Source of the DNA: Polyodon spathula
Lineage: Eukaryota; Chordata; Actinopteri; Acipenseriformes; Polyodontidae
Assembly: GCF_017654505.1 (NCBI RefSeq)
Contig: NC_054536.1
Coordinates: forward strand, 29,277,970-29,341,969
Direction: 5' to 3'
Length of the DNA stretch: 64,000 nucleotides
Translations under genes and position numbers: made by a program
In this document: positions 46,377 through 58,452 of the stretch, piece by piece
Layout: each line of letters opens with the position of its first letter
How positions within the stretch are numbered: the stretch's first letter is position 1
The notes under the pieces: generated by a model
What the model saw: only the letters and a program-made list of their open reading frames with translations
What the model was told of the DNA's origin: nothing
Database searches by the model: none

Positions 46377-47295
46377 ACATAGCAATCTACATAGCATCTG
46401 CACTGTGCCCTTGTGAAAGATGGCAGGCATGACTTACTTCTACGGATCTCTTTTAAAATTAACCAAGCTTGCAAAACTGTGAAAAAATAAGCAATAAAAA
46501 AAACACAGAAATAACAAATGAATGATACTATGTTCACTAACAAAGTCTTGATCATACTGCTGTCACTCATCGTTATTAGTATGACCTCACAGCTTGACCT
46601 CGCAGAGTACAGTATGCAGGCATTTCAAAAATGTTTTTTTTTTACATTTCCATGGCTTCCTTTTGTGTTCTGTCAAGGCTTTGTAGCGGATACATTGAAT
46701 TGTAAAGCTGAAATACAACAGCAAACTCGTACTCTGAATGAAGCAGAAGCTAACTAGATGCTAAGATTTAATCGTTCATCCGATTACTGAAACTGCAAGG
46801 ACATCTCAATATTTTGAGTACTGGTAGAATTCATAAGTAGGGAACTGAAACAGATTAAACAGGTTTGTTTGGTCACAGTTCAGAAAGGTTTTTTTTGAAT
46901 GGAAGTAAATCTCTCTGCTTCCAAGTTTGTACAGCAGTCAGAACATGCAAATAGCTGTAACAGACAAACACAGATTTTGCATTATTTTACATTACATTTA
47001 CTTTTTTGCGATTGTAACTGGATATGCTTTACATGTTTAATTGATCCTAAAGGCAATCACTCCTTTATAGGTAAAGACCTGTGTTTAACTGACAAAAGGG
47101 AGGGGAGGTGTCACCGTGTTTATTTTTGTGCTATGAGGCTTCAATAATTACAAATAAGTCAGTAGAGTAAAAATGTCAATGGATCCCAATGCTTTCCAGT
47201 TGAAGACTTTGATAACTTTCAAACATCAATAACATGTTTGTCTCCTATTAAATTGTCTCAAAACTGAGCACACTGAAAGTACATAGACAAGGAGA
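46377..47295 (+). other. mocos: MOCOS intron, no feature recognised
   Basis: AT-rich sequence without coding or transposon signature. Confidence 0.45.
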
Positions 47296-47299
47296 TTAA

Positions 47300-47770
47300 C
47301 CCTTAGCGGTCCATTTATTCAGCACTTGTCAGGCGCATCAGGTCCAATTTATTTTCACACGCACTGTTTATTTTACATGCACGGTTTAATTTTTTTTTTC
47401 CCGAGTAAAACAGCAAAAGGACAATGCTGCATCTCCAGCCAAGCCCCACCCCTTGTTCACTGTATTTGTCATATACCTCTTTGTAGTCATGCATACTGAT
47501 AAATCCTCTCCTGATCACTAATTTTATCACCAATAATGCGATCCAAGTCATTATTTTTACTATAACATCTCAAAAAGCTCTGCAAATGTATGTGATATTC
47601 TTTGAGCACTGGATGCAGAAGCAGCTCTCTTCTTTATTTGTGTCCGTGTTATCTCTGTGGTGCAGGGCCTATGTGTGTTGCTCAGATATGCCCCTTTTTT
47701 TCGGGTTCTCTCAGCTCTTTTTGAAGATGTTGGACAGGGTCCGACATCGGACTAGAAAGGGAAAATTGTG
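47300..47770 (+). mobile_element. piggyBac-type MITE (copy 4), one end lost
   Basis: TTAA (47296-47299) precedes CCCTTAGCGGTCCATTTATT, then CACTTGTCAGGCGCATCAGG, then CATCTCCAGCCAAGCCCC and GTTATCTCTGTGGTGCA, in the same order as copy 2. It ends within GTCCGACATCGGACTAGAAAG, so the distal TTAA and terminus are missing. It has the same orientation as copy 2. Confidence 0.8.
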
Positions 47771-48910
47771 AGAAAAAAAAGAGAAAGAAGATTAAAAAAA
47801 TAAATCACAAATGATGAAGACCACAATGCAAACAGACAGATGAACAGAGGCAAGGGTTAGGGTAGGGGTGAACAGGGGAAGGCAAGGCTGAGAAATAGAT
47901 CAAGAGAAGACTACCAAACCACCTGTCACGATAAAGAAAGAATACAACATGACATCTTCACCTTTTATTTTAAAATAACTAAGCACCATTCTAAACACAT
48001 CAAAGCGATCTAAAAAGACCGCCACACTTATTAATGGTATAGGAGTCTCTTCAACTGATCTAAACGTTGGCGGATCTAAATACTGCCACCGTTTAAATAG
48101 GTCCAAACCTGGTATTCTACTTACTTAATGTACTTAAAGACAAAAATATTCTAAAGAGACACACAATAGACGTTGGCTTTCACTTCTTTTAATGGTTTAC
48201 ACAGTGACAGTAGTTAGATATCTTAAACATATTCCATAGAGTGTTACTCTTAAACCCATATGGCTCACATAAAAAAAAAAAAAAATTAAAAAAACAAGCT
48301 TAGCTAATAATTGATTTTTGCTGGTTACAGCAGGCTTGTCAACTGAGATTTCTGAAGACTAAACCAATCAGTACAAATTTACTGAGAGTAGAGCAGCAGC
48401 ACCAACCTGGCACTGTAATGAGACTGTGGTGTCGCTGCTCTTTAATTACAGGTAATACTCTTTATTTTATAATTGCATGACTATATATATTAAGAGAAGA
48501 ATCTCGATTTTAGTGACACTCACTTAACATGTTCCCTGTGTGTGTTTGGGCTGAAAGGTTTCCAGTTCATTTTCACATTGGCCTCCAGGCGCATTGTAAT
48601 ATTGTCCACTAGCTCTATATCAGAAGTCTGGTGTGCACAAACCTAACCCTCTTTGAACAAAGATAGCAAATTAATTTGATGCACAAGTACAAGAGAACCC
48701 CCTGGCTTTGTAGTGGCATTTTTCTTCCCAGAGAAAGACAGTTTCACATTCAAGGTAAAGCAGTCCTTTATGTTTTATTGTGACAGGCATTTATAGGTTG
48801 TTAGGTTTAGCAATGCATTCAGTAAGGCGGCTTTAGGAAGTACAGCTTTGTAAAACGTATAATTAAACCTACTATCACAACTCGAATACCTCACTGTGCT
48901 AATGTGGTAG
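47771..48910 (+). other. mocos: MOCOS intron, no feature recognised
   Basis: Purine-rich stretch after copy 4, then AT-rich sequence with a poly-A near 48270-48284. No gene signature. Confidence 0.4.
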
Positions 48911-49458
48911 TGTGGCAGGGTGAAAGCCCTGCAGGTGCATGTGTTGGCATGGGAATAATGGGTTGGCAGGGAGGGAGTTAAATTGCTCCCTGTCAAAACA
49001 CGTGGGAATGTGGCTGGAGCCGTGAATTGAATAAATCATTAAATGATTAATTAAGGCTCCCGCCACAGGTGTATAAATAGGGTGATCACGGGTGTTAGAT
49101 AGAGAGGATAATAGTTAATGTTGGTGATAGTGGTGAGGGTGAGGGCGAGGGTGAGTTTTTGTGTGCTGTGCAGTTTAAATATGTGAGAAATTATTGTGGG
49201 TGTGGGTGTGGGAGTTTTATGAAGTTGTGTTTCCTTGAAAGCGACGCCTCAGCCTGAGGCCTGAAACCACGGGAGTTAAAAGTGTTTTTTTCTATTGTTT
49301 TGTTTAAACTGTTTATTTTGGCCACCATGCCTGTTTTATTTTGTTCCTGTGTTTTGTGTATTGTTTTTAAATAAATGTGCGCGTTTGCCCTTTACCTGTC
49401 ATGTTTGTGTCTCCCTTCCTGGTCTAAACACCATTGCCAGTGACGCTGTCATGTCACA
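48911..49458 (+). mobile_element. Solo LTR
   Basis: It starts TGTGGCAGGGTGAAAG and ends near GACGCTGTCATGTCACA, i.e. TG...CA. It has a GTATAAATAGGG promoter-like box (about 49071) and AATAAA (about 49370) followed by a T/G-rich region, the usual U3-R-U5 arrangement. The layout matches the LTR at 53533-54141. No internal retroelement genes adjoin it. A clean target duplication is not seen, so the ends may be off by a few bases. Confidence 0.65.
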
Positions 49459-50362
49459 CACACTCAGAATGCATCATCATGTGTTGGGTTTGACAGTTGA
49501 GGGTAAATGTAAATTAAATTACAGGTGAAACAAAAGTAATCAAGCCAAAGAAATGCAAAAACATACTGTATAGTACTTAGAGAGCATGATAGACTGTAAC
49601 ATAGGACCAAATGTAGATGAACTTCCAGAGCAGACCTTTCCCTGCTGCATTGCTTTAACCTCTGGCAATGTCAGTGATACAAACCAGATGCTTTCACATG
49701 GGGTCTTTATAGTTGGCATTAGATATATTCTATGATACTCTATCAATAAGGTTCCATTACAGATGATAGCCAGGAATATTAACCGTGTCAGTGCAAACAT
49801 TTTTTTTAACCTCAGTACATATTATTAATACAAGTCGTTTACAGGTTATGGTCTATGATTCTCTCAATTAATTTGCATTACAGGTGATGTCCAATAAAAA
49901 TTGACTGGCACATTGTTGTTCTTAACTTTTGAACATATTTTGTTTCACATTTATATATTACTTTATGTTTAAAAACCATTAGATCTGATAGGACATACTC
50001 CTTAGATTATGGTGCCGTAATGATTTGTTTTTATACATAGTAACAACACAATATTCTACACTTCATTTTGAATTCTGAAGCATTGTCAGTTTTTATTAAG
50101 CTTTCTTAAACATTTTCACGGGACTTTGAATTCTCTTGAAATTAAATGGGCTTTGTACCAGGCTGTCTTCCACATCACTGTTTCCCCACTGATTTGTAAC
50201 AGTAGACTGAGAAATCGCTTTCCCTGTCACTCAGCAATGCTTTTATCTGTCCTGGCACCACATTTCTAGGAGGGTCATGGCCTATAACATATCTTCTTCC
50301 AGTGCTTATTTATTGATGGATTATTTATGAATTGAATATTTATGCAGGTTAAAACACAGCCT
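49459..50362 (+). other. mocos: MOCOS intron, no feature recognised
   Basis: AT-rich, nothing recognised on either strand. Confidence 0.45.
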
Positions 50363-51680
50363 TGGGGTCCCAGAGTGGCTTCCCAGTAAAAGCACAGCTG
50401 TGTGGTACGCAGGGTGTCATACAGTGCAAGTTTGTGTCCTGGCTGTGTTAAGTAGGCCAGCTTTTGCTGGGGACTCCAAAGGGAGTGTCACATTGGCTCT
50501 GGCACGTCCCATTGGTTAGGAAGGTAAACCCGGAAGGGACTGTTTCTCCTCATTGTCCTACAGTGAACACTGTTGCAGCAGCAAAGGTCATTCAAAATGA
50601 TCTAGACAAGATTCAGAACTGGGCAGACACATGGCAAATTACATTTAATAGAGAAAAGTGTAAGGTACTGCATGCAGGAAATAAAAATGTACATTATAAA
50701 TATCATATGGGAGATACTGAAATTGAAGAAGGAATCTATGAAAAAGACCTAGGAGTTTTTGTTGACTCAGAAATATCTTCATCTAGACAATGTGGGGAAG
50801 CTATAAAAAAGGCTAACAAGATGCTCGGATACATTGTGAAAAGTGTTGAATTTAAATCAAGGGAAGTAATGTTAAAACTGTACAATGCACTAGTAAGACC
50901 TCATCTTGAATATTGTGTGCAGTTCTGGTCACCTCGCTATAAAACAGATATTGCTGCTCTAGAAAGAGTGCAAAGAAGAGCGACCAGAATTATTCTGGGC
51001 TTAAAAGGCATGTCATATGCAGCCAGGCTAAAAGAATTGAATCTGTTCAGTCTTGAACAAAGAAGACTATGTGGTGACCTAATTCAAGCATTCAAAATTC
51101 TAAAAGGTATTGACAGTGTCGACCCAAGGGACTTTTTCAGCCTGAAAAAAGAAACAAGGACCAGGGGTCACAAATGGAGATTAGACAAAGGGGCATTCAG
51201 AACAGAAAATAGGAGGCACTTTTTTACACAGAGAATTGTGAGGGTCTGGAATCAACTCCCCAGTAATGCTGTTGAAGCTGACACCCTGGGTTCCTTCAAG
51301 AAGCTGCTTGATGAGATTTTGGGATCAATAAGCTACTAACAACCAAACGAGCAAGATGGGCCGAATGGCCTCCTCTCGTTTGTAAACTTTCTTATGTTCT
51401 TATGTTCTTACCTTGCTGGCCAGTCAGCCAGTGACCTCAGAGCGGACACCTACAGGGCTGGCCTCTGTCCTCCAGAGGTCAGTAGCTCATTGACATCCCC
51501 TGTTCAGTTCCTGGGTGAAAAAAGAAGCTGGCTTGGTCGTGAGATCGGAGGATGCCCACGGAATCTTTGGGTTTCCTGTGTCATGTGGGGGATTGCTGTG
51601 GTGAGGAGAACAGTGACTGGGTATTCCAAACTGGGTGAAAATCAGTGGGAAAATTATAATTGGACTCACTAAAAATAAAA
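50363..51680 (+). repeat. tRNA-derived SINE split by a LINE insertion
   Basis: The 5' part (50363 to about 50574) has an A box in GAGTGGCTTCCCAGTAAAAGC and a B-box-like GTTTGTGTCCTGG. The 3' part resumes at about 51414 (GCTGGCCAGTCAGCCAGTGA) and runs through GGTATTCCAAACTGGGTGAA and TATAATTGGACTCAC to an A-rich tail (about 51671-51690). Without the 0.84-kb LINE the two parts give a SINE of about 480 bases, similar in size to the one at 28709-29148. Confidence 0.65.
50575..51413 (+). pseudogene. 5'-truncated LINE (L2/CR1/Rex-like) ORF2 C-terminus and tail
   Basis: About 254 codons are open to a natural stop at 51337-51339. They carry the end of an RT: NDLDKIQNWADTWQITFNRE then KCKVLHAG, LGVFVDSEISSS, KANKMLGYIVKS, LYNALVRPHLEYCVQFWSPR, LERVQRRATRIILGLKGMSY and FKILKGIDSVDPRDFF, up to RVWNQLPSNAVEADTLGSFK. 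The 3' end has GATGGGCCGAATGGCCTCCT and repeated TTCTTATG units. The open frame runs on upstream into SINE sequence, so its ATG at 50464 is not real. The uninterrupted frame implies a fairly recent insertion. The catalytic YADD motif lies upstream of the truncation. Confidence 0.88.
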
Positions 51681-51690
51681 TAAAAAAAAC

Positions 51691-53532
51691 TTTTAGCCTC
51701 GGTTGCAGGGGTTTAGGAGGCTTATGACTCAAATACAATACCGTAAATACAATACACATATATGTCATAGAATGTATATGTACACACAGACAAATGAAAG
51801 CATTAGATACGTACAAATATAATGTTCATTGTCATTGGTCAGCATTAATATATGTTTTTCTAAGAGTCTTTTGGGGAATTGGTTTGGGGAGTAGTATTTT
51901 CCTTTCCCTTTACATATAATGCTATAATACAATATTGCTTTTTGTTTTGCCGCTAAATCTTTCTTTTCAGAACCACAATGATTAAATCTTCATTTTCACA
52001 TTAGCAAATTCTGAGGATAAAAATAATATTGTCTTTACATTTCTTTGGATTTCCTATTTACAAAACATTCAAGTGCAGGGAGAACATTTAAAAAAGGATT
52101 TCTAAAGTAGAACTTATTTGCATTCAAATAAACTACACAAAATATTGTTTCTTTTAACAAAATTATTTGTGAACAAGGTGTTTCATATTGTTTCAATGAT
52201 GAATATGAGACTGAGATCTAGACAACAAAGAATCAATGAATCCATTGTTAAATCGCCATGGCTTTTGATTTACAAGCCTCAACTGTCAGTACTCGATTAA
52301 TGGTACACAATTTGAAGCCTCATAGTTAGTTATCCAGAAACACATGCTTTCCTTTTTTGATGCTAGTTTAAAGCTCTTTGATGTGTATTTGTTTTGTGAT
52401 GAAGTATGGTAGAATCCAATGAAAAAACAGAATTCCTTTTGCTTTTTTAATTCTTCTCAATGCATATACAGTTCGATACATAATTTGCACCGCATTTTCG
52501 GATCGCTGCGAAAACTTAAGGCAAATAAAAAATGTCTGTGACAGAAACACTGTTTTGCCACTAGAGGGTTGTTCAATAAAGCCAACATTTAAGTGGAATT
52601 TAAAACAATTGCTTTGCAAATTATGAATCACCCTGTATAATATTATATTACTATGTATAATAATGTGTACTTTTCAGAGTTTTTTATTTATTTTTTTTTT
52701 GCTTCTTGGTCTTGAATACTGATTGCACATCTTCATAGATCTGAATTTGCAAGGTTTCTAATGTTCACAATCTATGTTGTTTCTAACAAGTTTTTTCAAA
52801 TATTTAATGAAAAAAATGAAGCAAATACAGTATAGCCTCACAGTGAACCAGGGCCATTTTGTTATACTTGTGTGTTGTTTGTGTTGACCCGGTGGTAAGC
52901 CAAAATTATTTGTGCAGCGAGTGTCTGGAATTTTCTTTACATCCCTTGAGAGATCTTTGAAATCAAAGGTCTACCCCTATATGTTATGATCCTACAAAAG
53001 GGGTCATCTCAATCTTAACAAAAAGATTTTTACCAGTCAATTTGCTTCAAGGGAGGAAATAATAGTGTGTAATTGGAGATTAGAATCTGTTATGCTAAAT
53101 TGGTTAACCTAGTACAGTAATGTAGAGACTCTAAGGCAATATTGAAAAACAGACTTTGATACATGCCAGTGCATTAGCAGTGACCTTTTTTATTAAAAAA
53201 AAAAAAAAAAAAAAAAAGTGTAGGCTGGACTTCATCACTACTGATATAACGTTTGTTTGACTTCAGAACTACACATAGTTCAGCGTGTTTTCAGTAATGC
53301 ACATGTTGCACATAAACCTAAACCTAACAAGACTTGTTACAGTGCAACTGTCTTGTTTTACCCTTATTGTTGCAATAATTCCTTAAGCTCTTGCTCGCTC
53401 AGACTGGGCCAGTCTGTACCAGCCAGTCCAGAACAAACTAACGGAGCGGTGCTTAATTAGTGACATTTAATAAAGGCAGGTGTACTACACATGTATTAAA
53501 GGGTTCATTACAAGCCTTTGACTATAACCTCC
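51691..53532 (+). other. mocos: MOCOS intron, no feature recognised
   Basis: AT-rich, with a 28-base poly-A at about 53189-53217. A segment near 52550-52640 resembles the end of an unidentified repeat (reverse complement ACAGGGTGATTCATAATTTG). No exon is supported. Confidence 0.4.
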
Positions 53533-54141
53533 TGTGGCAGAGTGTCCCGCTCCTTTGTGTATTTATTTGTTTATTATTTGTACTTTGATTTCTGTAAATG
53601 TATATGATGGCAAAAAGCTGTGTTTTGTATTTTATTATTGTATGGTAGGACAAGTAAGGTGCCTTCAGCCAGGTTATTGTTTTGTGTTTATTTAATTACC
53701 TTGTGAAGATGCATGACTGATCAGCTACTAAGTGTATAATTAGCTGACAGTTACATATCTTATTAAGCCCATGCAAAATGTGACCGAGGGATAATAAGAT
53801 AGTTAGTAAACGAGATAGCTTGATAGCTAGTTAATCCCTCGGTCACCAATATAAAAGACTAGCAGCTTGAGTTCAGTCAGGGTTGGGTTCAGAGTGGAGA
53901 AGGGTGTGGAGTTAGAAGGTAAAAATATAAAGAGAAATAACAATTGCTGCAGCATGCTACTTGTTACTGTTGTCTGTTCTTTTGGCCAACGTGCCTTTTT
54001 CTTTTGTGTTTTGTGTAAACCTTTTATTTTTGTTTATTTGTTTAATAAAAGCACAAGCAGCGCATTTCATACCACAGTGCTGTCTGAGTGTCTGTCTCTT
54101 CCTGGTCTGTGAGACGTCATCCACCAGCTATCCTTGTGACA
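53533..54141 (+). mobile_element. Solo LTR with 5-bp target duplication, 33 bases before a MOCOS exon
   Basis: A 609-bp element starting TGTGGCAGAGTG and ending CTATCCTTGTGACA (TG...CA) is flanked by CCTCC at 53528-53532 and 54142-54146. Inside are a TATAAAAG box (about 53850), AATAAA (54044-54049) and a GT/T-rich downstream region, so U3, R and U5 are all present. There are no retroviral genes beside it. A 5-bp duplication fits Gypsy- or ERV-type integrases. I do not assign a family. Confidence 0.88.
53780..53846. repeat. 13-bp perfect inverted repeat upstream of the LTR TATA box
   Basis: GTGACCGAGGGAT (53780-53792) and ATCCCTCGGTCAC (53834-53846) are exact reverse complements, 41 bases apart, ending three bases before the TATAAAAG-like box. 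It could be a promoter-proximal protein site or a hairpin. Confidence 0.85.
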
Positions 54142-54174
54142 CCTCCTCATTCAGATTGAATTGTCCTCTTTCAG

Positions 54175-54291
54175 GTAGATAAACTGGCCAGTCTCTACAA
54201 CATCCAGGTGCGCACAGGTTGTTTCTGTAACACTGGTGCCTGTCAGCACCACCTGGGCCTCAGCGATGAGGAGATGAAGAGAAACTTGCAG
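54175..54291 (+). CDS. mocos: Molybdenum cofactor sulfurase, exon with the persulfide cysteine
   Basis: The exon has exactly 39 codons, phase 0 at both ends, encoding VDKLASLYNIQVRTGCFCNT and then GACQHHLGLSDEEMKRNLQ. The RTGCFCNTGAC block contains the conserved cysteine that carries the persulfide in NifS-like MOCOS desulfurases. Acceptor CTCTTTCAG, donor CAG|GTGAGA. The upstream 33 bases are all that separates it from a solo LTR, so the polypyrimidine tract lies in host sequence just after the LTR's target duplication. Confidence 0.96.
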
Positions 54292-54404
54292 GTGAGACCA
54301 TGGAGGTTGTAAGGGAAGGACAGTAGTAATTGGGTGCAGCAGACAAAAGGGATACCTTTTCCCCTTTCTATTCTTTATTTGCTATCCAACTTTTCTCATG
54401 CAAG

Positions 54405-55070
54405 GGTGTGGCAAGGTATGTTGCAGTGCGCAGGTGTAGCAGTGATGCAGTGTTCAAGATAATGACAGCCAACAAAGTACTGGTGAAATGGTGGTTTTAA
54501 TTTGCAATCCAATAATCTTATGACAACAGTAAACAATACATGGAGGACTGGCAGTACACAATGATGTGTACTGCTCAGCTAAATAAACACAGGGTTCAGT
54601 CCCGAAATAATAAGCACAGTATTTAAACACTCACAATACACAAACACCAGTCCAAGTCCAGGGTGAATGCTATTAGTTCTAGTGAGGCAAATACAATTTG
54701 CTCGTGAACAATAGTGCAGTGTTGTCCTGGTTTTTGCTGGCCTTAAGCGACAGCTCCGGATCATGTTAGCCGTCTAATAAATAATAAACAGTACGATTAG
54801 AACCGACAAAACAAACACTAATCACTCACGGAAATATTTCACTCGTCCTTTAGCTTTCTCTTAACCATAAACAAAGGAACAAATCACCTAGCCATGTCCC
54901 CTATTTGTACCTTCACTCATGCCCCCTTGGTTATTAAGTGCAGACATTTCTCCTCCAGTTTGCTGTTGCCACATCGTTTTCCCTCTGGAGCGATGATTTC
55001 AGCTGTGCCCCCTTTCTAGATTGCCGATTTCCACCTAACCCTGGGAATAAATTTTCAGGCCATCCAGGCT
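54405..55070 (-). mobile_element. Possible antisense LTR relic
   Basis: The whole 1.14-kb intron between two MOCOS exons is largely this mid-GC segment, starting GTGTGGCAAGGTATGTTGCA and containing CA/ACA-rich blocks. In reverse complement it would have GTT/TGT-rich stretches like the other LTRs. No matched ends or duplication are identified, so this is a weak call. Confidence 0.28.
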
Positions 55071-55431
55071 GATCGCACATTGCACACGTTTCATTAGAAA
55101 GTTAAATACCAGCACAGATACATCTGTAGAGATAAAGAGAGATAGTATGCTGACAGTTGTTGAGTTGACATCATAACAACACCAACATCAAAACACCAAT
55201 AAAACAAGAAAATGACAAGTGAGTACATCTCTCTGTTCATTGCCCATCGACGCTGGTAATTTTATGCAGATGTGTAGCTTTAATCATGGTAGATAAAAAG
55301 CCTCTTTTCACGCATGGTGTGTGATGGGTATCGCTGAGCTGATAGTTAGAATAAAGCTTTTGAACCCTATTGTGAAGTGAAACTGTCACCCCCATCTTCC
55401 TCTCTTATTACCCCCATGTTCTTTGATATAG

Positions 55432-55836
55432 GCAGGGCATGTCTGTGGGGACAATATAGATCTTATTGAAGGGCGGCCCACCGGATCAGTCAGGGTGTCC
55501 TTTGGCTACATGTCTACCTTTGAGGACACACAGACATTCTTGAAGTTCATCATTGATTCCTTTGTGAGAGCTCCGGCCCGGCTTGATGAATGCAGACTGG
55601 CCAGACTAAGAGAAAACACTGCTGCAGAGACAACAGAACCTCCCATTCCTCAGAGCAGTGAACCGAACCTGGAGGACCAGGATCCAATCCATGGTGCTGA
55701 CTTGAAGAAACCTGACTTTGACTCAATGAAGACTGGTCACTTAGATGCTGCGATTCAAAGCTTGAAGAGCACTGATGTAGCTGGCACTCTAACCAACATC
55801 TTCCTTTATCCAATTAAGTCATGTGCTGCGTTCGAG
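55432..55836 (+). CDS. mocos: Molybdenum cofactor sulfurase, domain-linker exon
   Basis: The exon has exactly 135 codons in phase 0. It starts AGHVCGDNIDLIEGRPTGSV then RVSFGYMSTFEDTQTFLKFI, the end of the NifS-like domain. About 75 residues of variable Glu/Ser/Pro/Asp-rich linker follow (RLRENTAAETTEPPIPQSSE and on). It ends TNIFLYPIKSCAAFE, the first strand of the MOSC N-terminal beta-barrel that receives the sulfurated cofactor. Acceptor GATATAG, donor GAG|GTAAGT. The next exon, expected to continue the MOSC-N domain, was not found before 64000. Confidence 0.96.
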
Positions 55837-56816
55837 GTAAGTACTGTACTGGGTAATTTTTTAATTTTCTTTTCTTTTTTTTTTTTTGGTTTTATACAGT
55901 TGAATGCATAATATGTTTCATATAACAGCTATAATGTCATTGTCGTTGTTCATTTAAAAATGAAAGTTAGTTAGTGTTCTTTTCTTCTTCATGAATCTGT
56001 GAGTATAAATTTATTGTGATTTCGAACCCTGTTGTAGATTTCAACAAAGGTGTTTTATTCAGTTCTGTACAGAAGTTCCAATCACCCTAAGCACAGATAT
56101 AACAGAATCAACAAGACAATACAATGTTGGGATTTAATATTGCTTCTCTTACACATCACCCCATATTCCTTAACCTATCAGAAAAGACAATTACATACTG
56201 AATATCATTGACCATGTGGGTCCACTTTCATTTTATTACCTTAAGTGATTAAAACATCAAAGCCTGTTTGACGTTCCACTGAAGAGACTTTTTTTTTTTT
56301 TTTACATTAGAGTCTACCCCTAAAAACACATCTGTCACTCTGCAAGACTGTCAGGATGGCGTGGCACCGAGACAGACCCATTAGGCAATATTTTTTGTAC
56401 TGTTTCTTAAACAAAAATAATTGTATGATATTGCTTCTTTTAAAAATGTGTACTATTTACTGTACGTTTGCTTTCTGGAGTTAATATGTTCAGTGTTTGT
56501 AGTTTAGTTTAATCAGTTCAGTGTGTTTTATCGAAGTTTATGTTTTTAAATAACAGTGTTATTGAGTTTAGTTTGAGTTTGCCCTACTTAGACGGTGAAA
56601 TCACTGCGCTGGAGCGTACACGACTGTGTTATCTTTACTTTTTTGACTAATTCGTTGAATAACTCCTTTGTCGAGTAATAATTAGGCCAATAATTATTAG
56701 GCCAATAAAAGCAAAAGCACTGTATTATTATTATTACAATCCGTGAGTAAGCAAACAAAGTTTTTGTGTATAAAGCTAAAGCACGTATTTTATTATACAA
56801 AAATGGAATCACAGAT

Positions 56817-56906
<90 letters not shown>

Positions 56907-57319
56907 TCAATCCCTAACTCCTGGATTGGGAAGTGTCTGAAATTGGATTCCCTACTCCAGACCTATTGAGTGTGTTCATATCATATAGCGAATGCCCATC
57001 AACAAGCTGTCTGGCAGCTGATTAAGATGAACAGACGCCTGCACTAAAAACTAACATGTAAGCATTTTGCTAAAAGTAATTTTTCACTGCATGATATAAA
57101 TGTCACCTTTCTACTTTAATCAAATTTAGTTTTTGGAAATATTACCTTCAAAACAATGTGCTTATTCTGGCTGGATTCGATACTGCACAAGACACACATA
57201 GCATTTTAAATGTCCAGCTCAAGTGTTAAACCGCAACATTCAAGTTATTATTATTTTTTTTTTTTTTAAACCACACATATTTAATGTGTTATTCAATATT
57301 CACATAGTTCTGCATACTA

Positions 57320-57355
<36 letters not shown>

Positions 57356-58351
57356 TTGCCTGTATTTGTGTATTAGTTTTTATGCAAAATGCCCCATCTG
57401 TTATCTCTCTACACTTCTGCATTTATTGGAAGAAATGCACGACTTTTGTTGAGAATTGCGTTCTGATTTTGTTCTAAATTAGAACCCTAGTTTTGTTTTC
57501 AAAAGCATAACCTGATTTTGGACTCGTTTTGGCCACTTATTGTTCTGGATTTTGAAAGAATTTTTAGTTGTATTTTATTTAGATTAGTTTAACAGCAGTT
57601 TCCCATGAACAGTAATTGGCTGAACTCTAGCCCCTCCTTCTTCCCTGTGCCTTCTGAGCCAGCAAATCAAGTCCTGTTATTTAATTTTTTTTTTTTAATG
57701 ACTCACTTAAATTTTTTTATAAGTTGAAGTTCGTTCATTTTGAAATACAGAATAAAATACACTTGTTTAGGGTCTGCATTGTTTACTAATCAGGGTGTAG
57801 TTTTATTGAAATCTCTGATAAAAAGCAGGCACATCCATCATATTGGTAGGTAAGCATTTATATATATATAAAAAAAAGTGAAACAAGAAAGAGACGCTAC
57901 AACAGCTACACCCAGAGAATGGTCACCAGAAGCCAGCAGTAATAAATCTTTCCAATTATGAACTCAGTGAAACACAATTGTCAGTGCTAAATAAGGGTTT
58001 ATCATTTGTTCCTACTAATATGGTCAATGCATTTAATTTAAAAGGTGGGTTGTTATATTAAATTTTGCAACTAAAATACATATGGCAACAGACTGTACCC
58101 CACTGGACAAATTTGAGAAACAAATCTACTTTTTTTCATAAAATTAATTGAGTTTTGGTGTGTATGATAACTGATAATGTGAATTGTTCATTTTTTTGGT
58201 GACCTGTTGCTAATGACAATATTCCATTTTTACGTTGATGGTTGTAGGCTACACATGATTGATGTACTATACAAATGGCAAGTTATCTTTTGATGTTTGG
58301 GATAATTAACCTGTTAATATCAAGTTTGCCAAGGGTTGTTAATTGAATGCC
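55837..58351 (+). other. mocos: MOCOS intron, no gene feature beyond repeats
   Basis: AT-rich intron. Poly-T tracts occur at about 56288-56304, 57250-57267 and 57326-57351. No further MOSC-domain exon was recognised. Confidence 0.5.
56830..56905. repeat. (TA)n microsatellite
   Basis: About 38 uninterrupted TA units. Confidence 0.97.
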
Positions 58352-58452
58352 CTATTGTAAGTGACTCTGCATATAATGCACAGTTCAAAACCTTCCTCTT
58401 TAAAGCGCTTTGTGATGCTGGTCCACTATGAAAGGCACTATATAAAAACAAA

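Noticed and set aside
50464..50574. N-terminal 37 codons of the open frame running into the LINE
   Set aside because: This part is SINE sequence upstream of the LINE junction. LINE similarity begins at about 50575.
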